Source: Celeribacter baekdonensis B30 (GTDB taxonomy: Bacteria; Pseudomonadota; Alphaproteobacteria; Rhodobacterales; Rhodobacteraceae). Taken from it: 64,000 nt of DNA. The DNA is taken from positions 172,414 to 236,413 of the forward strand of contig NZ_AMRK01000006.1 of the NCBI RefSeq assembly GCF_000299875.1. Direction: 5' to 3'. The position numbers and the translations under genes are program-made. Positions 44,722-52,300 of the stretch are shown here, piece by piece; the first letter of the stretch is position 1, and each line of letters begins with the position of its first letter. Under the pieces are notes generated by a model. That model ran no database searches, was not told the DNA's origin, and saw nothing but the letters and a program-made list of their open reading frames with translations.

Positions 44722-44922
44722 CTAGCTTTTCAGTTCTGCCGGATATCCCGCCGCCTTCAACGCGGTGAGAATGGCCTCATCACCCGCCTCGGAAAACACG
44801 TCAATCTCGCGCGCGTCCATATCGACGGAGATTTCAACTGTGTCGTCCACGGCCTCAAGCGCTTCGGTGATCGCGGCTTTGCAATGGCCGCAGCTCATAT
44901 CGGGGACGGAAAAGACAGACAT
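44722..44922 (-). CDS. CopZ-like heavy-metal-associated domain protein
   Basis: Small cytoplasmic copper chaperone of 66 residues. The single ferredoxin-like metal-binding domain has the motif MSCGHCKAAITEAL (residues 9-22), with Cys-x-x-Cys. It is divergent from copA with 121 bases between the start codons, which supports joint regulation and delivery of Cu(I) to CopA. A CueR-type operator was looked for and not found. Confidence 0.92.
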   Translation of the reverse strand: MSVFSVPDMSCGHCKAAITEALEAVDDTVEISVDMDAREIDVFSEAGDEAILTALKAAGYPAELKS

Positions 44923-45043
44923 TCATTTGACCTCGTGCAGAAGGGAAAGAGGGATAGGGCGCTATGTCACGGCGTGGTGCCTTGCCCTCATGGTATCAGA
45001 CTCTTACTTAACCTCTATGGACCAAAAAGCCAGAGCGACAAAA

Positions 45044-47482
45044 ATGCACAGCACCCGTTTATCCGTCGAAGGTATGACTTGCGCCTCTTGTGTGGGCCGT
45101 GTTGAGCGCGCCTTAAACAGCACGACGGGTGTTTCAAACGCCAATGTGAACCTTGCCACAGAGACGGCGGAGGTGACATTTGATGCCCCGGCGGATGTTG
45201 CGGGGTTGGTCGCGGCCTTGGACAAGGCGGGCTATCCGGCGCGGACCGAAGAGGTGACATTTGACGTTCAGGGCATGACCTGTGCGTCTTGTGTAGGGCG
45301 GGTCGAACGTGCGCTTGCTGCGCTTGAGGGGGTGCGGGAGGCCTCTGTCAATCTGGCCGCCGAGACGGCGCAGGTGCGCTATCTGGCGGGCGTTCAGGAT
45401 GTCCAGAGCCTGACCAAAGCCATTGCCAAATCCGGCTATGACGCGCGGGCGCGGATGGATCGCGAGGCCGCTCCGGTTAACCGCAAAGCCGATGAGGCAC
45501 GAGTTCTACGCAAGCGGCTGGTCTTGGCCGCCGCGCTCACCTTGCCGATTTTTGTCATCGAGATGGGCGGGCATTTGATTCCGGCGCTGCATCATTGGTG
45601 GATGATGACCGTGCCGGAATGGCTTTGGCGGATGGTGCAATTCGCGCTCACATGCGTGGTGCTTGCGGGACCGGGGCGGGTGTTTTTCAGCAAAGGCATC
45701 CCGTCGCTGTTGCGCGGTGGACCGGATATGAACGCGCTTGTGGCGCTGGGATCGGGGGCCGCTTTTGCCTATTCCACCGTCGTGACCTTTTGGCCGCAAG
45801 CCGTGCCGATGGGCGCACAGAATGTGTATTTCGAAGCCGCCGCTGTCATCGTCACGCTGATCCTGCTGGGACGCTGGTTGGAGGCGGGGGCCAAGGGGCG
45901 CACGGGTGAGGCGATCCGCAAACTTGCCGGGATGCGTGCCAAAGTGGCGCGGGTCGAACGCGCAGGGGCTGTGATCGAACTGCCGATTGAAGAGATCAAG
46001 GTCGGCGATGTCCTGCACCTGCGTCCGGGCGAAAAGATTGCCGTCGATGGCCGGGTGCTCTCGGGTGAAAGCCATGTTGATGAGGCGATGATTTCCGGCG
46101 AGCCGATCCCGGTGGCCAAGGCTGAGGGCGCGGCGGTGATCGCGGGCACGGTCAACGGCGAAGGCAGCATGACCTATGTCGCTGAAAAGGTCGGTGCGGA
46201 TACGATGCTGGCCCAGATCATTCGCATGGTCGAAGAGGCGCAGGGCGCGAAACTGCCGATCCAGTCGCTCGTCGATAAGGTGACGATGTATTTCGTGCCC
46301 GTCGTGATGGCGCTGGCGGTGTTGACGGTATCGATTTGGCTGGTCGTTGGGCCGGAGCCTGTGTTGGCCCATGCTCTTGTCGCAGGGGTTGCGGTGCTGA
46401 TCATTGCCTGCCCCTGTGCGATGGGGCTGGCGACGCCGACCTCGATCATGGTGGGCACTGGGCGCGCCGCCGAGCTGGGAGTTTTGTTTCGCAAAGGCGA
46501 TGCGTTGCAGGCGCTTCAGGGCGTCAAAGTCATCGCCTTTGACAAAACCGGCACGCTGACACAGGGACGCCCGGATGTGACCGATGTGGTGGTTTTAGAG
46601 GGGGACGAAGACATGCTCCTTGCCATGGTTGCCGCCGCCGAGGCCCAGTCCGAACACCCGATTGCCCGCGCCATTGAGCGCGCCGCCGAGGCGCGTGGGT
46701 TGCGCTTGCCAGAGGTCACCAAAGCGCGCGCTGTCGCTGGCCATGGGATGAAGGCCGAGGTGGAGGGCAAAGACATCCTGATCGGCAATATGCGCCTGAT
46801 GAGCCGGGAAAAGATTGCCACAGATGCGTTCGAAGCGCCGTTGTCCGATTTGGCTGAGCAGGGCCGCACTCCGGTTTTGGTGGCGGTGAATGGCGTTCCC
46901 GCTCTGGTGATTGGTATCTCCGATCCGGTCCGCCCAACCTCGCGCCGGACGATCGAGGCGCTGCATGCGCGCGGGATCAAGGTTGCGATGGTGTCCGGAG
47001 ACACGCGCAAAGCGGCCGAAGCCATCGCGCGTGACCTCGGCATTGACCATGTCGAGGCCGAGGTCTTGCCCAAAGGCAAAGCCAAAATCGTGAGCGCGCT
47101 GCAACAGAGTTTCGGCTCCGTCGCTTTTGTTGGTGATGGGATCAATGACGCCCCCGCCCTGGCCTCTGCCGATGTCGGCGTGGCGATTGGTACCGGGACC
47201 GACGTGGCGATTGAGGCGGCGGATGTGGTGTTGATGGGGGGCGATCCGGGGGCCGTGGTCACCGCTTTGGATGTCAGCCGTAAAACCATGGCCAATATCC
47301 GGCAAAACCTGTTTTGGGCGTTTGCCTATAATGCCGCACTCATTCCGGTTGCGGCGGGTGCGCTCTACCCCGCTTTTGGGATTCAATTGTCGCCGATGTT
47401 GGGCGCGGGTGCGATGGCGATGTCTTCGGTTTTTGTGCTTTCGAACGCATTGCGGCTGCGCGGACTGCGCGCGGCATTTTAA
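45044..47482 (+). CDS. copA: copper-exporting P-type ATPase
   Basis: P1B-1 ATPase that expels Cu(I). 812 residues from the ATG at 45044; an in-frame ATG at 45017 adds nine residues, and the longer open frame upstream overlaps copZ. Two metal-binding domains, each with GMTCASCVGRVERAL (about residues 9-23 and 77-91), then eight helices with CPCAMGLATP as the transport site. Phosphorylation motif DKTGTLTQGRP, SEHP motif QSEHPIARAI, hinge GDGINDAPAL. Distinct in architecture and probably in role from ccoI at 5545. Confidence 0.96.
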   Translation: MHSTRLSVEGMTCASCVGRVERALNSTTGVSNANVNLATETAEVTFDAPADVAGLVAALDKAGYPARTEEVTFDVQGMTCASCVGRVERALAALEGVREASVNLAAETAQVRYLAGVQDVQSLTKAIAKSGYDARARMDREAAPVNRKADEARVLRKRLVLAAALTLPIFVIEMGGHLIPALHHWWMMTVPEWLWRMVQFALTCVVLAGPGRVFFSKGIPSLLRGGPDMNALVALGSGAAFAYSTVVTFWPQAVPMGAQNVYFEAAAVIVTLILLGRWLEAGAKGRTGEAIRKLAGMRAKVARVERAGAVIELPIEEIKVGDVLHLRPGEKIAVDGRVLSGESHVDEAMISGEPIPVAKAEGAAVIAGTVNGEGSMTYVAEKVGADTMLAQIIRMVEEAQGAKLPIQSLVDKVTMYFVPVVMALAVLTVSIWLVVGPEPVLAHALVAGVAVLIIACPCAMGLATPTSIMVGTGRAAELGVLFRKGDALQALQGVKVIAFDKTGTLTQGRPDVTDVVVLEGDEDMLLAMVAAAEAQSEHPIARAIERAAEARGLRLPEVTKARAVAGHGMKAEVEGKDILIGNMRLMSREKIATDAFEAPLSDLAEQGRTPVLVAVNGVPALVIGISDPVRPTSRRTIEALHARGIKVAMVSGDTRKAAEAIARDLGIDHVEAEVLPKGKAKIVSALQQSFGSVAFVGDGINDAPALASADVGVAIGTGTDVAIEAADVVLMGGDPGAVVTALDVSRKTMANIRQNLFWAFAYNAALIPVAAGALYPAFGIQLSPMLGAGAMAMSSVFVLSNALRLRGLRAAF

Positions 47483-47715
47483 GTTCGGCGGCATCTTTAC
47501 CTGTATTCTAGATATAGCATAAGGCGCTACATTTACACGTATAGGGTGAGTTTGGTCGCCTATCTGGTGGAAAAATGGGCCAAATTTGTACCGACGTGAC
47601 ATTTATCCTCTAGCGGGAGAATCCTCGATCCTATAGTTTGCTGGGAGAACTAGTAACAAGTTGCGACCATTTTTTGGGTACGCAACGGTACATCGAGCAG
47701 AAGTGAATTGGTAAA
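47483..47715. promoter_or_regulatory. upstream region of the adhesin operon
   Basis: A 233-base gap with no coding potential, lower in GC than its neighbours around 47500-47660. GGGAGAA occurs twice (near 47620 and 47643), a possible direct-repeat regulator site. I cannot define a promoter with confidence. An in-frame TGA 12 bases before 47716 sets the earliest possible start of the adhesin gene. Confidence 0.35.
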
Positions 47716-50700
47716 ATGTTGGGCATTCAGTATTCGGTCCGCGATCTCGCGGGCAATGTAGACACAGGTACACTCCCCCTCTCTGAAAATGTTGAATCGA
47801 TTTCGGTTCAGGGCGTCGAAGATATCTCTTTGAACATGTCGGCTGCCGCAGTTTCGGGGTATTCTCGTGACGGCGGAAACCTTGTTGTCGAGTTGATCGG
47901 CGGCAAGTCGATTGTTCTTGAGGGGTTCTTTGAGGGGGGCGATCACGATCTCTTTCTCTCGGAACGCGGCCTGATGACCAAGGTCGATTTCGCGGATGAA
48001 AATCAGGGTGATCTCGTCGCCTCTTACCAAGACATCGACTTGACCGGAAAATGGAGCGAATACGATCAGCTTGCTTTTCTCGATCTGGAGCGTATCGAAC
48101 CGGTTGTGGCACCTCTGGCGTTTGCAGGGCTTGGTCTTGGCGGCGCGGGTGCCGCAGCAGCGGCGGCGGCTGGCGTCATTTTGATCGACGGTGGCAATGG
48201 CGGCGGCACTGGTCATGGTGGTGGCGAAGGCGACACGACCGCCCCCGATGTTTCTATCGTGACTGGCGTTGAAAGCGTTGGCGACTATGTGAACGGTGAG
48301 ATTTACGACAGCGGCAGCTTTGAGATCACAGGTGGTGGTGAGCCGGGGGCCGTTGTGGAGGTCACGATCAATGACACCACGGAAACCGTCACGGTCGGTG
48401 AAGACGGCACTTGGACGGCGGTTTTTGACAGCGACGCGATTGAGACCGGCGAATACACCACCGACGTGACCGTCGTGGCCACCGATGAGGCGGGCAATTC
48501 GACAACGGTCACCGACACGCTATTGGTCGACACCGCCCCCGAAGATCTCAGCTTTGATACCGTCGAAGGCGACGATATCGTCAATATTTCTGAGGCAAGC
48601 GATGGGATTCCGGTTTCGGGTCAATCCGAGGCGGGGGCGACCGTTGTGGTCGAGCTTGAAGGTCAGTCCATCGAAACCGTGGTGGGTGCAGATGGTACAT
48701 GGTCTGTCACCTTTGATGGCGCCCAACTGCCTGCGGGCACCTATGACAGCACCGTCACCGCTACCGTGACGGACATTTACGGCAATGCCGCGACCTACAC
48801 CCATGACATCGCAATTGACCTTGAGGCATCGCTGTCGGTGAATGCCGGAGCCGCGGGTGGCGATGGTATGGTCAACCTGTCCGAAATGAACGGCGGTGTC
48901 GTCTTGACCGGGCTGGGTGAAGCGGGCGCTTCGGTCACTGTCACCGTGGCAGGCGTTGCGCGCAGCGCGACCGTTGGCGAAGATGGCACATGGTCCGTGA
49001 CCTATGAAAACGGTTCCCTGCAGCAGGGCAGCTACACCGCAGAGGTCACAGCCGTGTCCACCGATACGGCGGGCAATACGGCCTCCGCGACGGGCACCTT
49101 TTCGATCGACACCGAAACCGGTGTGGCGATCAACGCGGGTCATTCGGGTGGCGACGAAACCATCAACTTGGCTGAGAGCCAGCAATCCATGAGCTTTGCC
49201 GGGACGGCCGAGCCGGGCGCAACCGTCGTTGTGACGCTTTCGGGTGTTTCCGTGACCACCGTGGCGGATGGGGCGGGGCATTGGACCGCGGCCTATGCGG
49301 CGGGCAGTTTGGCGAGCGGTGAATATGACACCACCCTGACTGCCGTTGCCACCGATGCCGCAGGCAACACTGCGACCACCACAAGCACGGTTCATGTCGA
49401 TACGGTTGCGGGCGACATTGCGCTCTCCGCCAACCCGATCGAAGGCGATAACGTGATCAACGCCGTTGAGGCCTCCGATGGGGTCTGGGTCAGCGGCACA
49501 GCAACCCCGAACCACACGATCACCGTCACATTGGGCGGCGTGACCCATACGGTCACCTCGACCAATGCCGGGACGTTCGCGGCCTTCTTTGCCGCCTACG
49601 AAGTCACTCCGGGCGAATATGACACCGGTGCGTCGGCCACGATTTCCGATGCGGCGGGCAACACGAAAACTGTGCAAACCGCCGTTGAAGTCGACACGTT
49701 TGTCAGCAATTTTGCCGAGACCGCCCAGCAAGGCGGGTCAGACGGTGTGGTCAACGGCCTCGAGTCCCAGTCTGGCGTTCAACTTGCGGGAACGGTTGAG
49801 GTGGGGTCCACTGTTGTGTTGTCCTTTCAGGGCCAAAATTACATGGCCGCCGTCGATGGCGCGGGCAATTGGTCCGCGACCATTCCGGCCTCTGCGCTGC
49901 CCTCTGGCGAAGGCTCCGCCAACGTTATCATCAACGCGACAGACCCGGCGGGCAATACCGCGTCGCTGTCTGAAACCATCACTTATGACACTTTGGTCAC
50001 CTCTCTGGGCCTGAGCGGAGATGCCAGCGGCGATATGTTCATCAACCTCGCGGAGGTGCACTCTGGTGCAACTTTGACCGGGTTTGTTGAGCCGGGATCG
50101 ACTGTTTATGTGACCCTCAACGGCATTCGCCATCTTGCCTCCGTCGATGCGGCGGGCAATTGGAGCGTGAGCTACGCAGCTGGTGAAATTCCCGAAGGAA
50201 CCTATGCCGCCAATGTGCAAATCGACGCCACCGATGCCGCTGGCAACACGCGCACCGAGACGGCGCAGGTCACCATCGACACCGAGGTTTCGTCACCCTT
50301 CGTCGAAACCGTGACGCGCGGCACGGATGGGGTGCATTCGGTCTCCGTCAGTGAGATGGGCGACGATGTGTCGGTCTATTCTCTCGATGAAAGCGGGTCC
50401 TCGACCGAGATTTCGCACACCGATTATGACCTTGGGGCGCAGACCTTGCTCAACTTTGGCAGCCATGTGTCGAACGGCGACCAGATTGTCATCGCGTTCG
50501 AAGATGTGGCGGGCAACCAGTCCGATACATTGCTCGTGCTCGACACCACAAACGAACGTCCCGATGGGGCCTATTTCGAGGTGGATATCGACAATTCCGG
50601 GCTTGATCAATTCGACCTTGGCGCGATTGATCTTCAATTCGTCAACGGCGGTGAGGTCACGCTGTCTACGGCTGATTTGGACCGGATCGTAGGCGAAGAT

Positions 50701-50862
50701 GGCGTTTTGACCATCCATGGTGGCGCAGACGATCGCGTGGTGCTTGAAGGTGGGGCGGTGACGGGGGACAGCGCCACGATTGATGGTGCGACCTACGACA
50801 TCTATACGCTGGGCGATGATCAAGTGATGATTGATCACCACATCGAAGTGGTCCTGCCGTAA
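47716..50862 (+). CDS. BapA-like repeat adhesin, type I secretion substrate
   Basis: 1048-residue surface or secreted protein without a signal peptide. Residues 1-130 match the BapA-type prefix domain (VRDLAGNVDTG to DLERIEPVVAPLAF). An Ala/Gly hydrophobic stretch (about 134-157) and a Gly linker follow. Seven Ig-like repeats of about 96 residues span 175-858, each with GxWxxxY/F and D.AGNT near its end. The C-terminal 190 residues resemble export signals of type I adhesins (HGGADDRVVLEG, YDIYTLGDDQVMIDH). The next three genes encode outer-membrane, ABC and adaptor parts, so it is almost certainly their substrate and may act in biofilm adhesion. Confidence 0.88.
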   Translation: MLGIQYSVRDLAGNVDTGTLPLSENVESISVQGVEDISLNMSAAAVSGYSRDGGNLVVELIGGKSIVLEGFFEGGDHDLFLSERGLMTKVDFADENQGDLVASYQDIDLTGKWSEYDQLAFLDLERIEPVVAPLAFAGLGLGGAGAAAAAAAGVILIDGGNGGGTGHGGGEGDTTAPDVSIVTGVESVGDYVNGEIYDSGSFEITGGGEPGAVVEVTINDTTETVTVGEDGTWTAVFDSDAIETGEYTTDVTVVATDEAGNSTTVTDTLLVDTAPEDLSFDTVEGDDIVNISEASDGIPVSGQSEAGATVVVELEGQSIETVVGADGTWSVTFDGAQLPAGTYDSTVTATVTDIYGNAATYTHDIAIDLEASLSVNAGAAGGDGMVNLSEMNGGVVLTGLGEAGASVTVTVAGVARSATVGEDGTWSVTYENGSLQQGSYTAEVTAVSTDTAGNTASATGTFSIDTETGVAINAGHSGGDETINLAESQQSMSFAGTAEPGATVVVTLSGVSVTTVADGAGHWTAAYAAGSLASGEYDTTLTAVATDAAGNTATTTSTVHVDTVAGDIALSANPIEGDNVINAVEASDGVWVSGTATPNHTITVTLGGVTHTVTSTNAGTFAAFFAAYEVTPGEYDTGASATISDAAGNTKTVQTAVEVDTFVSNFAETAQQGGSDGVVNGLESQSGVQLAGTVEVGSTVVLSFQGQNYMAAVDGAGNWSATIPASALPSGEGSANVIINATDPAGNTASLSETITYDTLVTSLGLSGDASGDMFINLAEVHSGATLTGFVEPGSTVYVTLNGIRHLASVDAAGNWSVSYAAGEIPEGTYAANVQIDATDAAGNTRTETAQVTIDTEVSSPFVETVTRGTDGVHSVSVSEMGDDVSVYSLDESGSSTEISHTDYDLGAQTLLNFGSHVSNGDQIVIAFEDVAGNQSDTLLVLDTTNERPDGAYFEVDIDNSGLDQFDLGAIDLQFVNGGEVTLSTADLDRIVGEDGVLTIHGGADDRVVLEGGAVTGDSATIDGATYDIYTLGDDQVMIDHHIEVVLP
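48238..50289 (+). repeat. seven tandem Ig-like repeats in the adhesin gene
   Basis: Seven units of about 290 bases encode repeats starting near residues 175, 277, 373, 469, 565, 663 and 761. Each has an early acidic segment (GGDxxVNLxE), a central turn (AxxTVTVxxxG), a GxWSxxY strand and a closing ATDAAGNT-xDT. The units differ considerably in nucleotide sequence, so they are old duplications and not recent slippage products. Confidence 0.85.
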
Positions 50863-50879
50863 CGGTGAAAACAATGGGG

Positions 50880-50901
50880 GCGGGTGCGTTTCTGTGCCCG
50901 C
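50880..50901 (+). terminator. stem-loop between adhesin and outer-membrane gene
   Basis: GCGGGTGC (50880-50887) can pair with GTGCCCGC (50894-50901) through six Watson-Crick and two G-U pairs with a 6-base loop. It lies 17 bases past the adhesin stop. No T run follows, so partial attenuation is the most it suggests. Confidence 0.3.
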
Positions 50902-50944
50902 ACTCGCTAAGGAAGCGCGGGGGCGGGGGAGCGCGACGGGTGGT

Positions 50945-52300
50945 ATGAAGTCTTTGGGTAAATTGAGTGCGCTCTTGGGGGCGGCAGTGTTTGTGACTGG
51001 CTGTACCGCCGGTTCGTCTGGGGTATCAAACCTGCTTGACGTCAAGCCTGTGGCCTTTTTCAAGGGCAATACAGGGGCGAAAGCCGGAACGGTTGCCGAG
51101 GCCAAAGACCCCGCAACCCCAAGCCTCTCTGCCGCCAATTCCGGTGAAGCCTCGCCCTTGATTTCTGATCTGATCGCGCGTCGTTCGGTGTTAACGCCCG
51201 GCTCCGCCTACGACACGGTCGCAACCGCCGTGCTTGCCACCTCGTCGGGTGTGGCCGAAGCCGAATTGCGCGCCTCCAAAATGCGCGCGATTGCCCGCTC
51301 TACCAATTGGATGCCGACCATCGGCCCCTCGATCACGCTCAATTCTTTGGGCGAAGTGGTCGCGGGCCTGTTGGTGGACGTCACCCTCTATGACAACGGC
51401 AAACACAAGGCCGAGCGCGAATTTGCCGCCGCCGATGTCGAAGTTTCCGCTGTGGCACTGTCGCAAGACGTCAATGACCGGCTGTATGAGGGGCTTACGC
51501 TTTACATCACCGCCGCCGAGGCTCATGAAAAATCAGGCATGGCCGAGCGTGGCTTGGGCCGAATGCAGGAGTTCAATCGGGTTGTCACTGAGCGGGTCAA
51601 AGGCGGCGCGTCGAGCCTGTCGGATCAACGTGTCGTGCGCTCGACCCTGTCGGAAATGCAGCATGAAACCAGCACCCACCGCGAGGCTGAAGACAGCGCA
51701 TGGGCGGAGCTGGACACGCTGACCGGCGGCGTCAAGCTCCCGGTTCTTGATCAGGCCATGGGGATTTCTTTGCCCTCCGGCTCTGTGACGACGCTTGAGG
51801 TTCTGCGCGCCGAAGCCGAGGCCAAACGCACCATTGCAGAGGCCAAAGCACAGCGTGCCGCGATGTTGCCGACCCTCTCCGCCTCCACCCTTTTGGGTCA
51901 GAAGAACAGCACCGGAGCTGCCTATGATGGGGCGGGCTTGGGGCTTGGCACTGGCGCGGAAATGGAGGCCAGCCGTGCGCGTGAATTGGCCGCCAGCGCA
52001 CAGGTCGCAAAGGCGCGTGAAACCTCCGCACGCAAAAGGGCGCGGCTCGATAGTCAACTCTCGGCCCTGCGCCGCCAAGAACGTGACGCTGCCGATTTGG
52101 TCGAACAAACCCGCGCCAATTACCGCATTTTCCAAGACCAATTCGAAGCCGGGCAAAAAAGCGTCATGGACGTGTTGAGCGTCTATGAGCAAATGATCCG
52201 CGATGAGTTGAAACATATTGATTTGAAATATGAAATTGCCCTGACCGAACTTGAGATCGCGCGTGTGTCAGGAGCACTGGCCGATGGGGTGGACATATGA
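50945..52300 (+). CDS. TolC-family outer membrane lipoprotein of the type I system
   Basis: Outer-membrane export channel, 451 residues from the ATG at 50945. The chosen start gives a lipoprotein signal ending VTG-C (KLSALLGAAVFVTGC), so the mature protein is probably acylated, as in OprM-type relatives. The rest is helical with two TolC-like halves: SKMRAIARSTNWMPTIGPS (about 100-118) and TIAEAKAQRAAMLPTLSAS (about 295-313). Near the end, FEAGQKSVMDVLSVYE is the classic TolC-family motif. The gene overlaps the next one by 4 bases. Confidence 0.9.
   Translation: MKSLGKLSALLGAAVFVTGCTAGSSGVSNLLDVKPVAFFKGNTGAKAGTVAEAKDPATPSLSAANSGEASPLISDLIARRSVLTPGSAYDTVATAVLATSSGVAEAELRASKMRAIARSTNWMPTIGPSITLNSLGEVVAGLLVDVTLYDNGKHKAEREFAAADVEVSAVALSQDVNDRLYEGLTLYITAAEAHEKSGMAERGLGRMQEFNRVVTERVKGGASSLSDQRVVRSTLSEMQHETSTHREAEDSAWAELDTLTGGVKLPVLDQAMGISLPSGSVTTLEVLRAEAEAKRTIAEAKAQRAAMLPTLSASTLLGQKNSTGAAYDGAGLGLGTGAEMEASRARELAASAQVAKARETSARKRARLDSQLSALRRQERDAADLVEQTRANYRIFQDQFEAGQKSVMDVLSVYEQMIRDELKHIDLKYEIALTELEIARVSGALADGVDI

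Noticed and set aside
44765..45043. Upstream extension of copA
   Set aside because: It would overlap the divergent CopZ gene and has no homologous sequence; the metal-binding domain begins right after the ATG at 45044.
44923..45043. CueR-type operator between copZ and copA
   Set aside because: CCTTGCC at about 44980 has no matching right half (GGTATCAG); the dyad is too poor to annotate.
48238..50289. Repeats in the adhesin gene considered as a CRISPR-like or recent satellite array
   Set aside because: Units are about 290 bases, in frame, diverged, and encode Ig-like domains.
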